From positions 1 to 64,000 of the forward strand of contig QAKV01000008.1 in assembly GCA_003343625.1 (NCBI GenBank): a stretch of 64,000 bases of DNA, in the 5' to 3' direction. Positions 46,167 through 55,336 of this stretch are shown here, piece by piece. Below the pieces are notes generated by a model. It was not told the origin of the DNA. It made no database searches and worked only from the letters and a program-made list of their open reading frames with translations. This DNA comes from Clostridiales bacterium. Lineage in GTDB: Bacteria; Bacillota; Clostridia; Lachnospirales; Lachnospiraceae. Numbering within the stretch: the stretch's first letter is position 1; every line of letters begins with the position of its first letter. The translations under genes and the position numbers were made by a program.

Positions 46167-47063
46167 ATGGAACGAATTCTCACTTATCCGGTAAGCCCTT
46201 CTGAAAGCGGGCTTTGCGTTGCGCAGTTTCTGAAAAACAGGCGATATTCTTCCGCCAATCTCACGGACTTGAAAAAAATGCCAGAAAGCATTCTGATCAA
46301 CGGCGTTCCCGCCTTCATGATCGCCCGCCTGTGCTCCGGAGATCTTCTGACCGTACATATTCGCGAGATGGTTTCCTCCCCCAAAATTCCACCCGTCCCT
46401 CTCCCTTTGGATATCGTCTACGAAGACGAAGATCTTCTCGTAGTCAACAAACCCGCCGATATGCCCATTCATCCCTCCATGCGCAACTATACCCATTCCC
46501 TGGGCAACGCCGTCGCCTGGTATTTCGCAAACCAGAACTGTCCTTTCGTCTTTCGGTGCATTAACCGGCTGGATCACAACACGTCCGGTCTGACCATTAT
46601 TGCCAAACATCCGATCAGCGGCAGCATCCTCTCTTCCATGGTCAAAAGCCGTGAAATCCGCCGGGAGTATTTTGGGATCGTCCGCGGGACGGTGAGCCCG
46701 CCCTCGGGCACGATCACGGCTCCTCTGGGGAGAAAGCCGGGATCCATCATAGAACGCACCATCGATTTCGAGAATGGGGAATCCGCTGTCACCCACTACC
46801 GAACCGTCGCCGAACAAAACGGGCACAGCCTGGTGGAGCTGCATCTGGAAACCGGACGCACCCACCAGATCCGGATTCATATGAAATATCTGGGATTCCC
46901 GCTCATCGGCGATTCCCTCTACAATCCCGATATGGAATGGATCGGCCGGCAGGCCCTCCACTCTCATCGCCTGAAGTTTTTCCATCCCATCACCCGGAAA
47001 CCGATGGAATTCACCGCCCCCCTTCCTGCAGATATGCTGCATGTGCTCTCTCCCGGGAGCTGA
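46167..47063 (+). CDS. RluA/RluD-family pseudouridine synthase
   Basis: 298 residues from the ATG at 46167 (MERILTYPVSPSESG). Weak S4-like N-terminus, then VVNKPADMPIHPS and the catalytic motif INRLDHNTSGLTIIAKHP with its aspartate, RREYFGIVRG, and LETGRTHQIRIHMKYLG. Modifies rRNA or tRNA uridines; target not predictable. A hydrophobic T-rich stretch occupies the RBS zone (ACAGG 7 bp upstream). Confidence 0.92.
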   Translation: MERILTYPVSPSESGLCVAQFLKNRRYSSANLTDLKKMPESILINGVPAFMIARLCSGDLLTVHIREMVSSPKIPPVPLPLDIVYEDEDLLVVNKPADMPIHPSMRNYTHSLGNAVAWYFANQNCPFVFRCINRLDHNTSGLTIIAKHPISGSILSSMVKSREIRREYFGIVRGTVSPPSGTITAPLGRKPGSIIERTIDFENGESAVTHYRTVAEQNGHSLVELHLETGRTHQIRIHMKYLGFPLIGDSLYNPDMEWIGRQALHSHRLKFFHPITRKPMEFTAPLPADMLHVLSPGS

Positions 47064-47120
47064 TCCCGAGTCTTTCTCCCACGCCGGAGCGGACTGCGCC
47101 GTCAGGAAGGACGAAATCCC

Positions 47121-47150
47121 TTTACAAAATCTTCCAAATAACGGTATACT
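47121..47150 (+). promoter_or_regulatory. Promoter of the NYN/LOTUS gene
   Basis: TTTACA (47121-47126) and TATACT (47145-47150) are 18 bp apart. Confidence 0.6.
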
Positions 47151-47187
47151 GATAGAGAATAAAATGACAAGACAGGGAGTATTGAAT

Positions 47188-48201
47188 ATGGACATGACCA
47201 ATGAATCAAAAATGCAGATCGCCGTACTGATCGATTCCGAAAACGTCAGTTCCCGGTACGCCTCCATCATCTTCAATGAGATCGAGACTTACGGATTCGC
47301 CACATATCGGAGAATCTACGGCAACTGGACCAAGAATAACGGTTGGAACGAGAACATCCTTTTGGAAAATTCCATCACCCCCATTCAGCAGTTCGACTAC
47401 ACTTTCGGGAAAAATTCCGCAGACATAGCGATGGTGATCGATGCTATGGACATCCTCTATTCCGGCAATGTGGACGGGTTCTGCCTGGTCACCAGCGACA
47501 GCGACTTCACCCGCCTGGCCATGCGCCTGCGCGAGGCCAATATGTACGTCATCGGTATGGGAGAATCCAAAACGCCGGTAGCGTTGACAAAAGCCTGTAA
47601 CAAATTCATCCATCTGAATCTGATCTACGAACAGCCAGCTATTCCTGCAGCGGAGATTCCAGCGTCCGACGACCATCTGCATGACGATTTCGGCACCGAA
47701 CGCAGCTCCAAGAGCAATGCCGTCACTTCCATCGGAGAGATCGAGGAGGCCATCATTTCCATCGTCAACGACAACGAAAACAAAGGGAAGACCACCTATA
47801 TGGGGGAAATCGGGAGCCGCTTAAACAGCAAATTCACCGATTTCGACGTGCGCAATTACGGATATACCAAGCTGCTCACCTTCCTGCAGGATAAGTGCTC
47901 CAAGCTGGACATCGCCAAAGAAAATTCTTCCTATACCGTCAACGTTCGGGAAATGAACAACGTAACCGACATGCATAAGGAAATCGCCTCTATTATCCAG
48001 AAAAACGGGGGTTCCATAGACAATCTGTCCGTCCTGTACGACCAGCTCAAGAAGAAATACCCCTCTTTCGACTTAAAGGACTACGGTTACAGCCGTTTTT
48101 CCAGCTTTTTGAGGAGCATTGCGGATATCACCGTCCGGGGCAATGCGGTCAGCTTAAAATCGACGGTGAAATCCCGGGGGCGGGGGGGCAAAAAGGCGTG
48201 A
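47188..48201 (+). CDS. NYN-domain protein with two OST-HTH/LOTUS domains
   Basis: 337 residues from MDMTNESKM (CAGGGAG 8 bp upstream). Residues 8-~150: NYN/LabA-type PIN-like fold with acidic catalytic residues in AVLIDSENVSS, KNSADIAMVIDAMD and LVTSDSDFTRLA. Two LOTUS-type winged-helix domains follow, ~178-240 (IGSRLNSKFTDFDVRNYGYTKLLTFL) and ~265-320 (DQLKKKYPSFDLKDYGYSRFSSFLRS), then a basic GRGGKKA tail. The combination suggests RNA binding, perhaps of G-rich or structured RNA, with nuclease potential. Substrate unknown. Own promoter. Confidence 0.88.
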   Translation: MDMTNESKMQIAVLIDSENVSSRYASIIFNEIETYGFATYRRIYGNWTKNNGWNENILLENSITPIQQFDYTFGKNSADIAMVIDAMDILYSGNVDGFCLVTSDSDFTRLAMRLREANMYVIGMGESKTPVALTKACNKFIHLNLIYEQPAIPAAEIPASDDHLHDDFGTERSSKSNAVTSIGEIEEAIISIVNDNENKGKTTYMGEIGSRLNSKFTDFDVRNYGYTKLLTFLQDKCSKLDIAKENSSYTVNVREMNNVTDMHKEIASIIQKNGGSIDNLSVLYDQLKKKYPSFDLKDYGYSRFSSFLRSIADITVRGNAVSLKSTVKSRGRGGKKA

Positions 48202-48236
48202 GCCATCGCTTCCGGGCGTCGATCGCCTTCCCCCCT

Positions 48237-50819
48237 TCATTGGGCGCAGGGGAAGGTGATCAGCACCTTGAACAGATCTCCGTCCAGATAAATTTCGAAC
48301 TTTCCCTTCTGCAGTTCCGTCAGGCTCTTCGCGATGGAAAGCCCCAGCCCGCTGCCTTCCGTGCTTCGGGAAATATCCCCTCGTATAAACCGTTCCGTCA
48401 GCTCCTCCGCCCGGATATTCAGCGCCTGAGCCGAAATATTCTTCACGGAAAAGACCGCGCATTTCTGTCCGCCCTCTTCCATCTCCCGTATTTCCAGATA
48501 GACCCGGGTTCCTTCCAGAGCATATTTATAGACGTTGGAAAACAGATTTTCCACTACCCGCCAGATCCGTCTCGAATCCGCTTCGATATAGAGCGGCTTT
48601 TCCGGCAGGTTGAGCACCGTCTCCAGGCACTTTTCACGGAATTTATCGGAGAATTCTCCACAGGTCTGCTGTACCAGTTCCGACAGATTCAACCGTTCCA
48701 TCTGTAAGGAAATATTTCCCGAAGTGATCTTGGATGCCTCCACCAGGTCGTCCGTCAGCTGCTTTAAGCGTTGGGATTTGGCATCCAAAACGCCGATATA
48801 ATTGCGGACGCGTTCGTCCTCAATATTTTCCCTCTTTAAGAGGTTCACGAAATTGATGATGGAAGTCAACGGCGTCTTGATGTCGTGGGAAACATTCGTG
48901 ATCAGATCCGCCTTCAGCCGCTCATCCTTCATACTCTTTTCCACGGCGTATTTGATCCCGTCGCCGAGCCCGTTGACCGCGTCGGCCAGCTCACGGTTCT
49001 CTCCGTGCATCTTTTCCGCATCGATTTTGAGTTCGAAATCCCCCCTGCCGATCTTGCGGGTGCTCTCCACGATTTCCCGCAATCCTTTCTTCTCCCGATA
49101 CATCAGGAGGATGGCGAGCACATCCAGCACGGCCGCGATGAGGATGCCGATCACACCGCAGCCTCCCAGAATCAGGTTCGCGGACAAAAGGAGCAAAAAA
49201 GGCACCAGCGTCCTGACCAGTATATGGCTGTTGTCGTATAAGGACAGCACGCACGCGCGGATCCTGAGGGCCACCAGACGGGTCAGGGAATTCTTCCAGA
49301 GCGTATGCGCCTTGCTTCTGCGCACCACGCTCAGATAGAAGAACATCAGCACATAGTCCGCCAGAAAGACCACCGCGCCGGCAGCGAAGGGAAACCAGAT
49401 TGTATGGATCACGTCTTCCCAGTTATCCGCGCAGAACACATATCCCAAATACCCGGCGCCCCCCACCGCTGCGACGAGCAAAAAACCCAGCAGCAAAAAG
49501 GGCTCCGTCAGAATCCGGTCCGCTCTGCGCAGCGCAATCCGATATTCCCCATCTTCCACGGCTTCCCGCCCTTCATAGCGCGTCAGATAGACGAACAGAA
49601 ACAGAGACAGAGCCGTCAGCAGCACGAAAGATGCCGCCAGATATCCATAGTACGGCATCAGTCGGTTAAACGCGTCTCTGGCCTGATAAAAGCTATCGAC
49701 AGCCGGATAGGAGGTATCTACCGCCAGCCACAGCCGGCTGTTATCCCCGAAAGCATACTGATAGTATCCCAGCTCCTGTTTCATGGCGTCCGCGTCGATC
49801 CGGGTATCTGTCTCGATTTCCGCCCGGTCTACGTTGTAATAAATATACTTGCCGTATTCGGAAAAACGTCGGGTGATCGTTTCCGCATCCTGCCCATTCG
49901 GATCCACATCCGCATTGGTGAAGCAGTTCATTTCCCCTTCCGCGTTCATCTGATAGCAATAGCGCAGATTGGTGAACTCCGCCGCATAGGAGTCCCTGTT
50001 TTCCGAATATTCCGAGAAGTTGTAAAACAGTTCCTGGGAAGTCGTCTTCAGATCTTCCCGCAGTTGGATGTATTCTTCCGCATCAGCGGCGTATTCCGCC
50101 AGGTCTCTGCCCTCTGCGGAAAGGTAGCGGGGCACCAGCACATCCAGGCTGATGATTTCGGAATCCCCCACATATTTTCCGAGTTCCTCGGCCATCTGCA
50201 TATATTCTTCCCGGCTGGAGGGCAGCTCGTCGATCATCCTCAAAGACAGCGACTCCTCCTCTCCGCCGTTCACCAGACTCCTGATGATCGTTCGCGTCTC
50301 ATCGGACTGCTTCTTCCAATCCCCGGCAGCGAGCTCGTTCTGCATGGAAAAGACGCTGGTTCCATTGGCGAAATAGGAATTGATTTCGTCCTCCGTCCCG
50401 TAAACGGTCTCCGTCACAAATCCGAAATTTCCCCACTTCACCAGATCGTCCAGGTAGAAATTCGCCGTGGCTCCGGTCTCCATCAGATTTTCCTGACGAT
50501 GGGCGTACGCTGCGATATCGATCTCCTTCTTTCCATCGTACTCTCCATCCGTCTCCAGCTGGCTTTTGATAACCGCCATACGGGTCACGCCGCGGATTTC
50601 TTCCTGCAGAATATCGTTGAACAGAGAAGAATTTTCAAAAGAATCCTTTTTTTCCAGCGGGCCTATGGTCTGGCTGTACACTCTGCCGTTGGATTCCACC
50701 GTCACCGTGGAATTACAGGACAGGGCGACAAAAATGACGGCCGCAGCCGCGGCGAAAATCCGCCTCGTTATCAGCCAGAATCCCCTCTTCGCTTTTCCCA
50801 TGACCTTCTTTTCTTTCAT
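48237..50819 (-). CDS. Sensor histidine kinase with large extracellular domain
   Basis: 860 residues. A first membrane helix near residue 20 (IFAAAAAVIFVALS), then about 350 extracytoplasmic residues (EKKDSFENSSLFNDI to SFYQARDAFNRLM), then four to five helices (residues ~395-580) and a HAMP-like linker (STRKIGRGDFELKI). Kinase core: H-box NVSHDIKTPLTSI, N-box VVENLFSNVYKYA, G-box GSGLGLSIAK. Downstream of and co-transcribed with the response regulator. The signal is unknown. Confidence 0.93.
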   Translation of the reverse strand: MKEKKVMGKAKRGFWLITRRIFAAAAAVIFVALSCNSTVTVESNGRVYSQTIGPLEKKDSFENSSLFNDILQEEIRGVTRMAVIKSQLETDGEYDGKKEIDIAAYAHRQENLMETGATANFYLDDLVKWGNFGFVTETVYGTEDEINSYFANGTSVFSMQNELAAGDWKKQSDETRTIIRSLVNGGEEESLSLRMIDELPSSREEYMQMAEELGKYVGDSEIISLDVLVPRYLSAEGRDLAEYAADAEEYIQLREDLKTTSQELFYNFSEYSENRDSYAAEFTNLRYCYQMNAEGEMNCFTNADVDPNGQDAETITRRFSEYGKYIYYNVDRAEIETDTRIDADAMKQELGYYQYAFGDNSRLWLAVDTSYPAVDSFYQARDAFNRLMPYYGYLAASFVLLTALSLFLFVYLTRYEGREAVEDGEYRIALRRADRILTEPFLLLGFLLVAAVGGAGYLGYVFCADNWEDVIHTIWFPFAAGAVVFLADYVLMFFYLSVVRRSKAHTLWKNSLTRLVALRIRACVLSLYDNSHILVRTLVPFLLLLSANLILGGCGVIGILIAAVLDVLAILLMYREKKGLREIVESTRKIGRGDFELKIDAEKMHGENRELADAVNGLGDGIKYAVEKSMKDERLKADLITNVSHDIKTPLTSIINFVNLLKRENIEDERVRNYIGVLDAKSQRLKQLTDDLVEASKITSGNISLQMERLNLSELVQQTCGEFSDKFREKCLETVLNLPEKPLYIEADSRRIWRVVENLFSNVYKYALEGTRVYLEIREMEEGGQKCAVFSVKNISAQALNIRAEELTERFIRGDISRSTEGSGLGLSIAKSLTELQKGKFEIYLDGDLFKVLITFPCAQ

Positions 50820-50831
50820 CGCTCTTCCTCT

Positions 50832-51527
50832 TTACGCCTGCTTTTCTATTTTATAGCCGACGCCCCAGACCACTTTCAGATAGCGGGGTTCCTTCGGGTT
50901 AATCTCGATTTTCTCCCGGATGTGGCGGATATGCACCGCAACCGTATTGTCAGCCCCGATCGCCTCCTCCTCCCAGATGCTCTCGTAGATCTGACTGATG
51001 GAAAAAACCCTGCCCTGATTTTTCACTAAGAGCAGCAGAATGTTGTACTCGATGGGCGTCAGCTTCACGGGATCGCCGTCCACCGTCACTTCCTTTGTCT
51101 CATCGTTGATCACCAGGCCTCCGGCCTTGAAAATGGCGTTGTTCTCCGCATTTAAGTTGCCCAGTTTTGTATATCGGCGCAGCTGGGATTTCACCCGCGC
51201 TACCAGTTCCAGCGGATTGAACGGCTTGGTCACATAATCGTCCGCCCCTATATTCAGCCCCAAAATCTTATCCGCATCCTCCGATTTGGCAGAGAGGATG
51301 ATGATGGGAATGCTGCTGTACTCCCGAATCTTCAGAGTGGCGCGGATTCCGTCCAGTTTCGGCATCATCACATCTATGATCAGAAGCTGGATGTCATTTT
51401 TCTTCAGCGCCGCGATAGCCTGTTCCCCGTCATAGGCTTTGATCACGTGATATCCTTCCTGTACAAGATAAATTTCTATCGCTTCTACGATCTCCCTGTC
51501 GTCGTCGCATACCAGAATGTTCGTCAT
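50832..51527 (-). CDS. OmpR/PhoB-family response regulator
   Basis: 231 residues. Receiver domain with the phosphoacceptor aspartate in LLIIDVMMPKLDG, acidic pair DDD near residue 9 and KPF lysine (DDYVTKPFNPLELV). C-terminal winged-helix: VKLTPIEYNILLLLVKNQGRVFS and VHIRHIREKIEINPKEPRYLKVVWGVGYKIE. Twelve bases before the kinase gene. Promoter overlaps the end of pgeF. Confidence 0.95.
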   Translation of the reverse strand: MTNILVCDDDREIVEAIEIYLVQEGYHVIKAYDGEQAIAALKKNDIQLLIIDVMMPKLDGIRATLKIREYSSIPIIILSAKSEDADKILGLNIGADDYVTKPFNPLELVARVKSQLRRYTKLGNLNAENNAIFKAGGLVINDETKEVTVDGDPVKLTPIEYNILLLLVKNQGRVFSISQIYESIWEEEAIGADNTVAVHIRHIREKIEINPKEPRYLKVVWGVGYKIEKQA

Positions 51528-51613
51528 AGTCTATACCCCTCTTTTCCTGTCACTTCCAATTAAATCAGATAAAAATGAATGTAATGGCAGGAACTTTCTT
51601 AAAATTTCATGAA

Positions 51614-51643
51614 ATTATATCCTTTCTCTTCCGCGCGTTTCAG
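51614..51643 (-). promoter_or_regulatory. Promoter of the two-component operon
   Basis: On the minus strand CTGAAA (51638-51643) and a perfect TATAAT (51614-51619), 18 bp apart. The -35 overlaps the pgeF stop codon. Confidence 0.55.
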
Positions 51644-52503
51644 ACCAGCATGACGAAGGCCCCGAAATTGCCCCTCCGTCCGCCGCTGGCCCGATGGGAA
51701 AAAAGGTAGTCCGGGTTGCAGCAGGTGCAGATGTCCGTCACAAAAAGATGTTCCCTGAGGATCCCAGAGGCCAGAAGCACCGCTTCATTGGCTTTCCAGA
51801 GATCCAGCTGATATTTTCCCCTTCCTTTAGAAATCAGGATCTCCTCCGGGTTCACAAAAGCGTATCGGCTTTTGGCAAACAGTCGCAGAAATTCCCGCGC
51901 GACATCTTCGCTGACCTCATAGCAGTCCCGGCAGATGGACGGCCCGATGGCCGCCCGTATGTTCTCCGGACGGCAGCCGTAGCATTCCCGCATAGCCCGA
52001 ACCGTAGCTCTTCCCATCTCCTGTACGGTTCCCCGCCAGCCGGAATGGGAACAGCCGACGGCGCGTCCGACGGGATCCACGAACAGAAGCGGCACGCAGT
52101 CCGCATAAAAAGTGGACAAAATCAGGCCGGGGGTATCGGTGATCAGCCCATCCACATCGGCATAGTCCTTCGGACGAACGACGCCTTTGCCCCGATCCTC
52201 CCCGGTCACCGCCCGAACATTGGCCGTATGGGTCTGCTCTGAACAGACGAAAGCGTCCGAATCTGTCTGAAAGAGACGGGCCGTTCTGGCAAAATTCTCG
52301 TTCACAGCGCCGGGATCGTCCCCACGGGTATAGCTGTAGTTCATGGAAGCGTAGATCCCTTCGCTGACGCCGCCGATCCGGGTGCTGATCATATGCCGCG
52401 CTGCCTTGCAGGCCTCCAGCCCGGGAAAGGTCAGATATTCTATTCCGTCTTCCCGGTTTCGCTTCAGCACCGGATGTCCGGGATTCTTTCTGATGACTTC
52501 CAT
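51640..52503 (-). CDS. pgeF: Laccase-domain protein / peptidoglycan editing factor (YlmD/YfiH)
   Basis: 287 residues from the ATG at 52503, preceded by AGGAGG and AAGGAA; the frame upstream overlaps yraN. Copper-oxidase-like DUF152 motifs: TRIGGVSEGIYASMNYS, VCSEQTHTANV, YADCVPLLFVDPVG, GCSHSGWRGTVQEM and DICTCCNPDYLFSHRASGG. E. coli YfiH acts on misincorporated cell-wall precursors; purine nucleoside phosphorylase or deaminase activity is also reported for the family. Follows yraN by 7 bp. Confidence 0.9.
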   Translation of the reverse strand: MEVIRKNPGHPVLKRNREDGIEYLTFPGLEACKAARHMISTRIGGVSEGIYASMNYSYTRGDDPGAVNENFARTARLFQTDSDAFVCSEQTHTANVRAVTGEDRGKGVVRPKDYADVDGLITDTPGLILSTFYADCVPLLFVDPVGRAVGCSHSGWRGTVQEMGRATVRAMRECYGCRPENIRAAIGPSICRDCYEVSEDVAREFLRLFAKSRYAFVNPEEILISKGRGKYQLDLWKANEAVLLASGILREHLFVTDICTCCNPDYLFSHRASGGRRGNFGAFVMLV

Positions 52504-52510
52504 ATTCCTT

Positions 52511-52864
52511 CTACCTCCTGTAATCGAACGCGTTTTGGATCCACTCCATTCTCCCGGCGCAGATCGCCGCCACATCAAAGCGCACCGGCTGATCCGCCGG
52601 GATCTTATTCCGATACAGATACAGATCTGCGCAGCGGCAGATCGTCCTCTGTTTCTTTTCAGTCACGGCCTCCAGCGCCGTGCCGAACCGGTCATCCCTG
52701 CGATATTTGACCTCCCAAAAAACAAGGCAGCCCTGATGATATCCGATCAGATCGATTTCACCGCGGCTGCACCTGAAATTGCGCTCCGTGATCACGGCCC
52801 CCGCCTCCGTCAGGCGATGCGCCGCATACTCTTCCCAGAGAGCGCCTGTCTTTCTTTTGTTCAT
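52511..52864 (-). CDS. YraN family endonuclease-fold protein
   Basis: 117 residues from MNKRKTGALWEEYAAHRL, with AAGGAAGAGG before it. UPF0102 motifs: NFRCSRGEIDLIGYHQGCLVFWEVKYRR (the E..D..E-x-K pattern of restriction-like folds) and PVRFDVAAI. Function unproven; found beside rnhB in most Firmicutes, as here. Confidence 0.92.
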   Translation of the reverse strand: MNKRKTGALWEEYAAHRLTEAGAVITERNFRCSRGEIDLIGYHQGCLVFWEVKYRRDDRFGTALEAVTEKKQRTICRCADLYLYRNKIPADQPVRFDVAAICAGRMEWIQNAFDYRR

Positions 52865-52877
52865 CCTCTTCCTTACA

Positions 52878-53636
52878 TCATACAAAGTGTGAAATGAAGC
52901 TTCTGCGGTGGATGGGCGTCGGGCCGTATTTCCGGATGGCTTCGATATGGGCCTGGGCCCCGTATCCTTTGTTCGCCGCAAAACCGTAGCCCGGATAAAT
53001 CGTCTCATACTCTTCCATCAGACGGTCTCTGGTGACCTTCGCCACGATGCTGGCCGCCGCTATGGAAACGCTCTTCGCATCCCCTTTGATGATGGGCACC
53101 TGTCGGATTTCGACACCCGGAATCGTCACCGCATCGTTTAACAGCACGCCCGGCTGCGGATCCAGTTTCGCGATGGCCTGGCGCATAGCCTCATAGGTAG
53201 CCTGCAGGATGTTGATCTCATCGATCCGCTCCGGCCCGACGAAACCGAGCCCCACGCTGACCGCTTCCCTGCAGATCACCTCGTACAGCTCCTCTCTCTT
53301 TTTGGCCGAAAGCTTTTTGGAGTCATTGAGGTATAAGATTTCGCAGTCCGCGGGCAAAATCACCGCTCCCGCCACAACCGGCCCGGCCAGCGGGCCCCTG
53401 CCCACTTCGTCTATCCCGCAGACCGGGCCGAAGTTCCCATATTGCCTTTCGTAGACGCGCATCTTTTCGATCCGGTCCCGCTCCGCTCCCAGTGCCTGCA
53501 GGCGCTTCTGCGCGCTTTCGACCAGGCCGCGCACGCCCGAACGGGAATCCTCCCGATAGGAACCGATCAGCTCCTGAAGCTCCTCTTCCCGACAAAGTCT
53601 GAACTTTTCCCGGATTTCCCCGATTTTTTCCGCCAT
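52878..53636 (-). CDS. rnhB: Ribonuclease HII
   Basis: Removes ribonucleotides from DNA and RNA from RNA-DNA hybrids. 252 residues from the ATG at 53636, six bases after GAGGAGG. Catalytic acids in CGIDEVGRGPLAGPVVAGAV (D, E), then YLNDSKKLSAKKRE and LLNDAVTIPG. Long N-terminal helical region (residues 1-60) as in Firmicutes RNase HII. 13 bp upstream of yraN. Confidence 0.95.
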   Translation of the reverse strand: MAEKIGEIREKFRLCREEELQELIGSYREDSRSGVRGLVESAQKRLQALGAERDRIEKMRVYERQYGNFGPVCGIDEVGRGPLAGPVVAGAVILPADCEILYLNDSKKLSAKKREELYEVICREAVSVGLGFVGPERIDEINILQATYEAMRQAIAKLDPQPGVLLNDAVTIPGVEIRQVPIIKGDAKSVSIAAASIVAKVTRDRLMEEYETIYPGYGFAANKGYGAQAHIEAIRKYGPTPIHRRSFISHFV

Positions 53637-53647
53637 CATCCGCCTCC

Positions 53648-54187
53648 TCACTGGTGCCGGAGCACCCCGAATTTGCTCAGGGGCCAGATCCTGACCCAGG
53701 CCTTTCCGATGATGTCGCTCCGATGAATATTTCCCACGCTGGGATCCCTGCTGTCCGAACTGTTATTTCGATTGTCCCCCAGCACGAAATACTCATCTTC
53801 TCCCAGTGTGATTGGCTCGCCCGCCCGACCGGCGGATACCATCACTTCCCTGCCATAGCTCTCCTGCAAAACTTCCCCATCGACATAGATCGTTCCCTCT
53901 TCGTCGATGTACACCGTTTCCCCCGGCATCCCGATGATCCGCTTGATATAGTAAGTATCTTCCTCATACTGGAAGGGGAATACGATGATATCGAACCTCT
54001 GCGGATCCGAAAAACGATAGGAAATCTTATCCACGATCAGGTTATCGTTATCGCTCAAAGTGGGCTCCATGGAACTGCCCTTTACCTGCGTCCGCTGTCC
54101 CACGAAAGTGATCACCAGCCAGGTGGCCGCCAACACTACCAGAATATAGAGCAGCGTGCTGAAAACTTCCTTCACGATGTTTTTCAT
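53648..54187 (-). CDS. lepB: Signal peptidase I, copy 1
   Basis: 179 residues from MKNIVKEV, with GGAGGTAACC ahead; the long upstream frame runs through a repeat element and is rejected. One N-terminal membrane anchor (FSTLLYILVVLAATWLVITF), serine in VKGSSMEPTL, lysine in YYIKRIIGMPGE, and the box-E signature VLGDNRNNSSDSR. Cuts signal peptides on the outer membrane face. Lies directly before the 139-bp repeat copy 1, then rbgA. Confidence 0.94.
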   Translation of the reverse strand: MKNIVKEVFSTLLYILVVLAATWLVITFVGQRTQVKGSSMEPTLSDNDNLIVDKISYRFSDPQRFDIIVFPFQYEEDTYYIKRIIGMPGETVYIDEEGTIYVDGEVLQESYGREVMVSAGRAGEPITLGEDEYFVLGDNRNNSSDSRDPSVGNIHRSDIIGKAWVRIWPLSKFGVLRHQ

Positions 54188-54192
54188 GGTTA

Positions 54193-54331
54193 CCTCCATG
54201 TCGGAGCGTCTTTTGCTCCGACCGCGCGGTAAAATCACGTATGTGATTTTGCCGCTGCGATCACAGCAGTTTTGCGGCGCTCCGACACAAAACTGCGGCT
54301 TGAAAAATGTGCCATCAGGCACATTTTTCAA
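54193..54331. repeat. 139-bp stacked-hairpin repeat, copy 1
   Basis: Same length and 133 of 139 positions as 55189-55327, by eye. Folds into adjacent hairpins: CGGAGC..GCTCCG, AAAATCAC..GTGATTTT, and a 14-bp stem at 54300-54331 with ATCA loop. A long-range TGTCGGAGCG/CGCTCCGACA pairing closes the first part. Lies in the gap between lepB copy 1 and rbgA. Confidence 0.88.
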
Positions 54332-54338
54332 CCTCTCT

Positions 54339-55184
54339 CTATCCTTCCTGCGGCCTTTCCAGCGAAATTCTCCCGAGGCGTCCGCTCCTGAAATCATCCA
54401 GGAACAGACGGGCCGCCTTCCCGTAATCCGGTTCCTGCCCCCGCAGGTAACAGTTTCTGGCCTTGCAGATGCGCTCCAGCATGATGGCGCCTTTCTCCTC
54501 CTCCACGCCATACCGGCCGGCGAGAGCTCCCGGATATACCTCCGTGAGGAAGGCGACCAGATCCAGCGCCAGCTCCTCCGGAACGAGGATCTCGTCGTTC
54601 ATGGAGCCGATGAAAGCCAACTTCATCCCTACTGCCGGATCCTCGAACTTCGGCCAGAGAATTCCCGGCGTGTCCAGAAGCTCCAGCCCTTTGCTCAGCC
54701 GAATCCACTGTTTTCCCCGGGTCACGCCGGGTTTATTCCCGGTTTTGGTACATGCTTTTTTGGCATAGGAGTTGATGAAGGTGGACTTGCCCACATTAGG
54801 GATTCCGGCCACCATGGCCCGAACCGGCCGGTTCAGAATCCCTCTGCGCCGATCCCGTTCCAGCTTCTCCCTACATACCTGCTCCACTTTCCCCTGTATC
54901 GCTTTTAAGCCTGTGCCCGCTTTTGCGTTGATCTCCAGCACCGCGATCCCCCGCTGCTCAAACCAGGCCGACCACTGCGAATTCACCTTCGGATCCGCCA
55001 GATCCGCCTTGTTGAGCAGGAGCAGACGGGCCTTATTCTTTCCCATCGAATCGATGTCCGGATTCCTGCTGGACAGCGGCATGCGCGCATCCACCAGCTC
55101 GATGATCAGGTCGATCAGGCTGATATCCTCCTGCATGGCCCTTCTGGCCTTCGTCATGTGTCCCGGATACCATTGATAATTCAT
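54339..55184 (-). CDS. rbgA: Ribosome biogenesis GTPase RbgA (YlqF)
   Basis: 281 residues, circularly permuted GTPase: G4 LLLLNKADLAD precedes G1 GIPNVGKSTF, G2 GVT in NKPGVTRGKQW, G3 LLDTPGIL. N-terminal QWYPGHMTKA is the YlqF signature. Needed for late 50S assembly. Its C-terminal RNA-binding domain is present. It is flanked on both sides by the 139-bp repeats and by the two signal peptidase genes. Confidence 0.97.
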   Translation of the reverse strand: MNYQWYPGHMTKARRAMQEDISLIDLIIELVDARMPLSSRNPDIDSMGKNKARLLLLNKADLADPKVNSQWSAWFEQRGIAVLEINAKAGTGLKAIQGKVEQVCREKLERDRRRGILNRPVRAMVAGIPNVGKSTFINSYAKKACTKTGNKPGVTRGKQWIRLSKGLELLDTPGILWPKFEDPAVGMKLAFIGSMNDEILVPEELALDLVAFLTEVYPGALAGRYGVEEEKGAIMLERICKARNCYLRGQEPDYGKAARLFLDDFRSGRLGRISLERPQEG

Positions 55185-55188
55185 ACTT

Positions 55189-55327
55189 CCTCCATGTCGG
55201 AGCGTCTTTTGCTCCGACCGCGCGGTAAAATCGCGTATGTGATTTTGCCGCTGCGATCACAGCAGTTTTGTGGCGCTCCGACACAAAACTGCCGATTGAA
55301 AAGTGTGCCATCAGGCACCTTTTTCAA
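55189..55327. repeat. 139-bp stacked-hairpin repeat, copy 2
   Basis: Direct orientation relative to copy 1, with six differences. The final stem keeps the GTGCC-ATCA-GGCAC core. Lies between rbgA and lepB copy 2. Confidence 0.88.
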
Positions 55328-55336
55328 TCTTCCTCC

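Noticed and set aside
49305..51029. 574-codon plus-strand frame opposite the histidine kinase
   Set aside because: Antisense shadow; Arg/His/Gln-rich with no motifs and no start signal.
53648..54511. Extended N-terminus for lepB copy 1
   Set aside because: Runs through the 139-bp repeat and into rbgA; the GGAGG-linked ATG at 54187 gives a normal signal peptidase.
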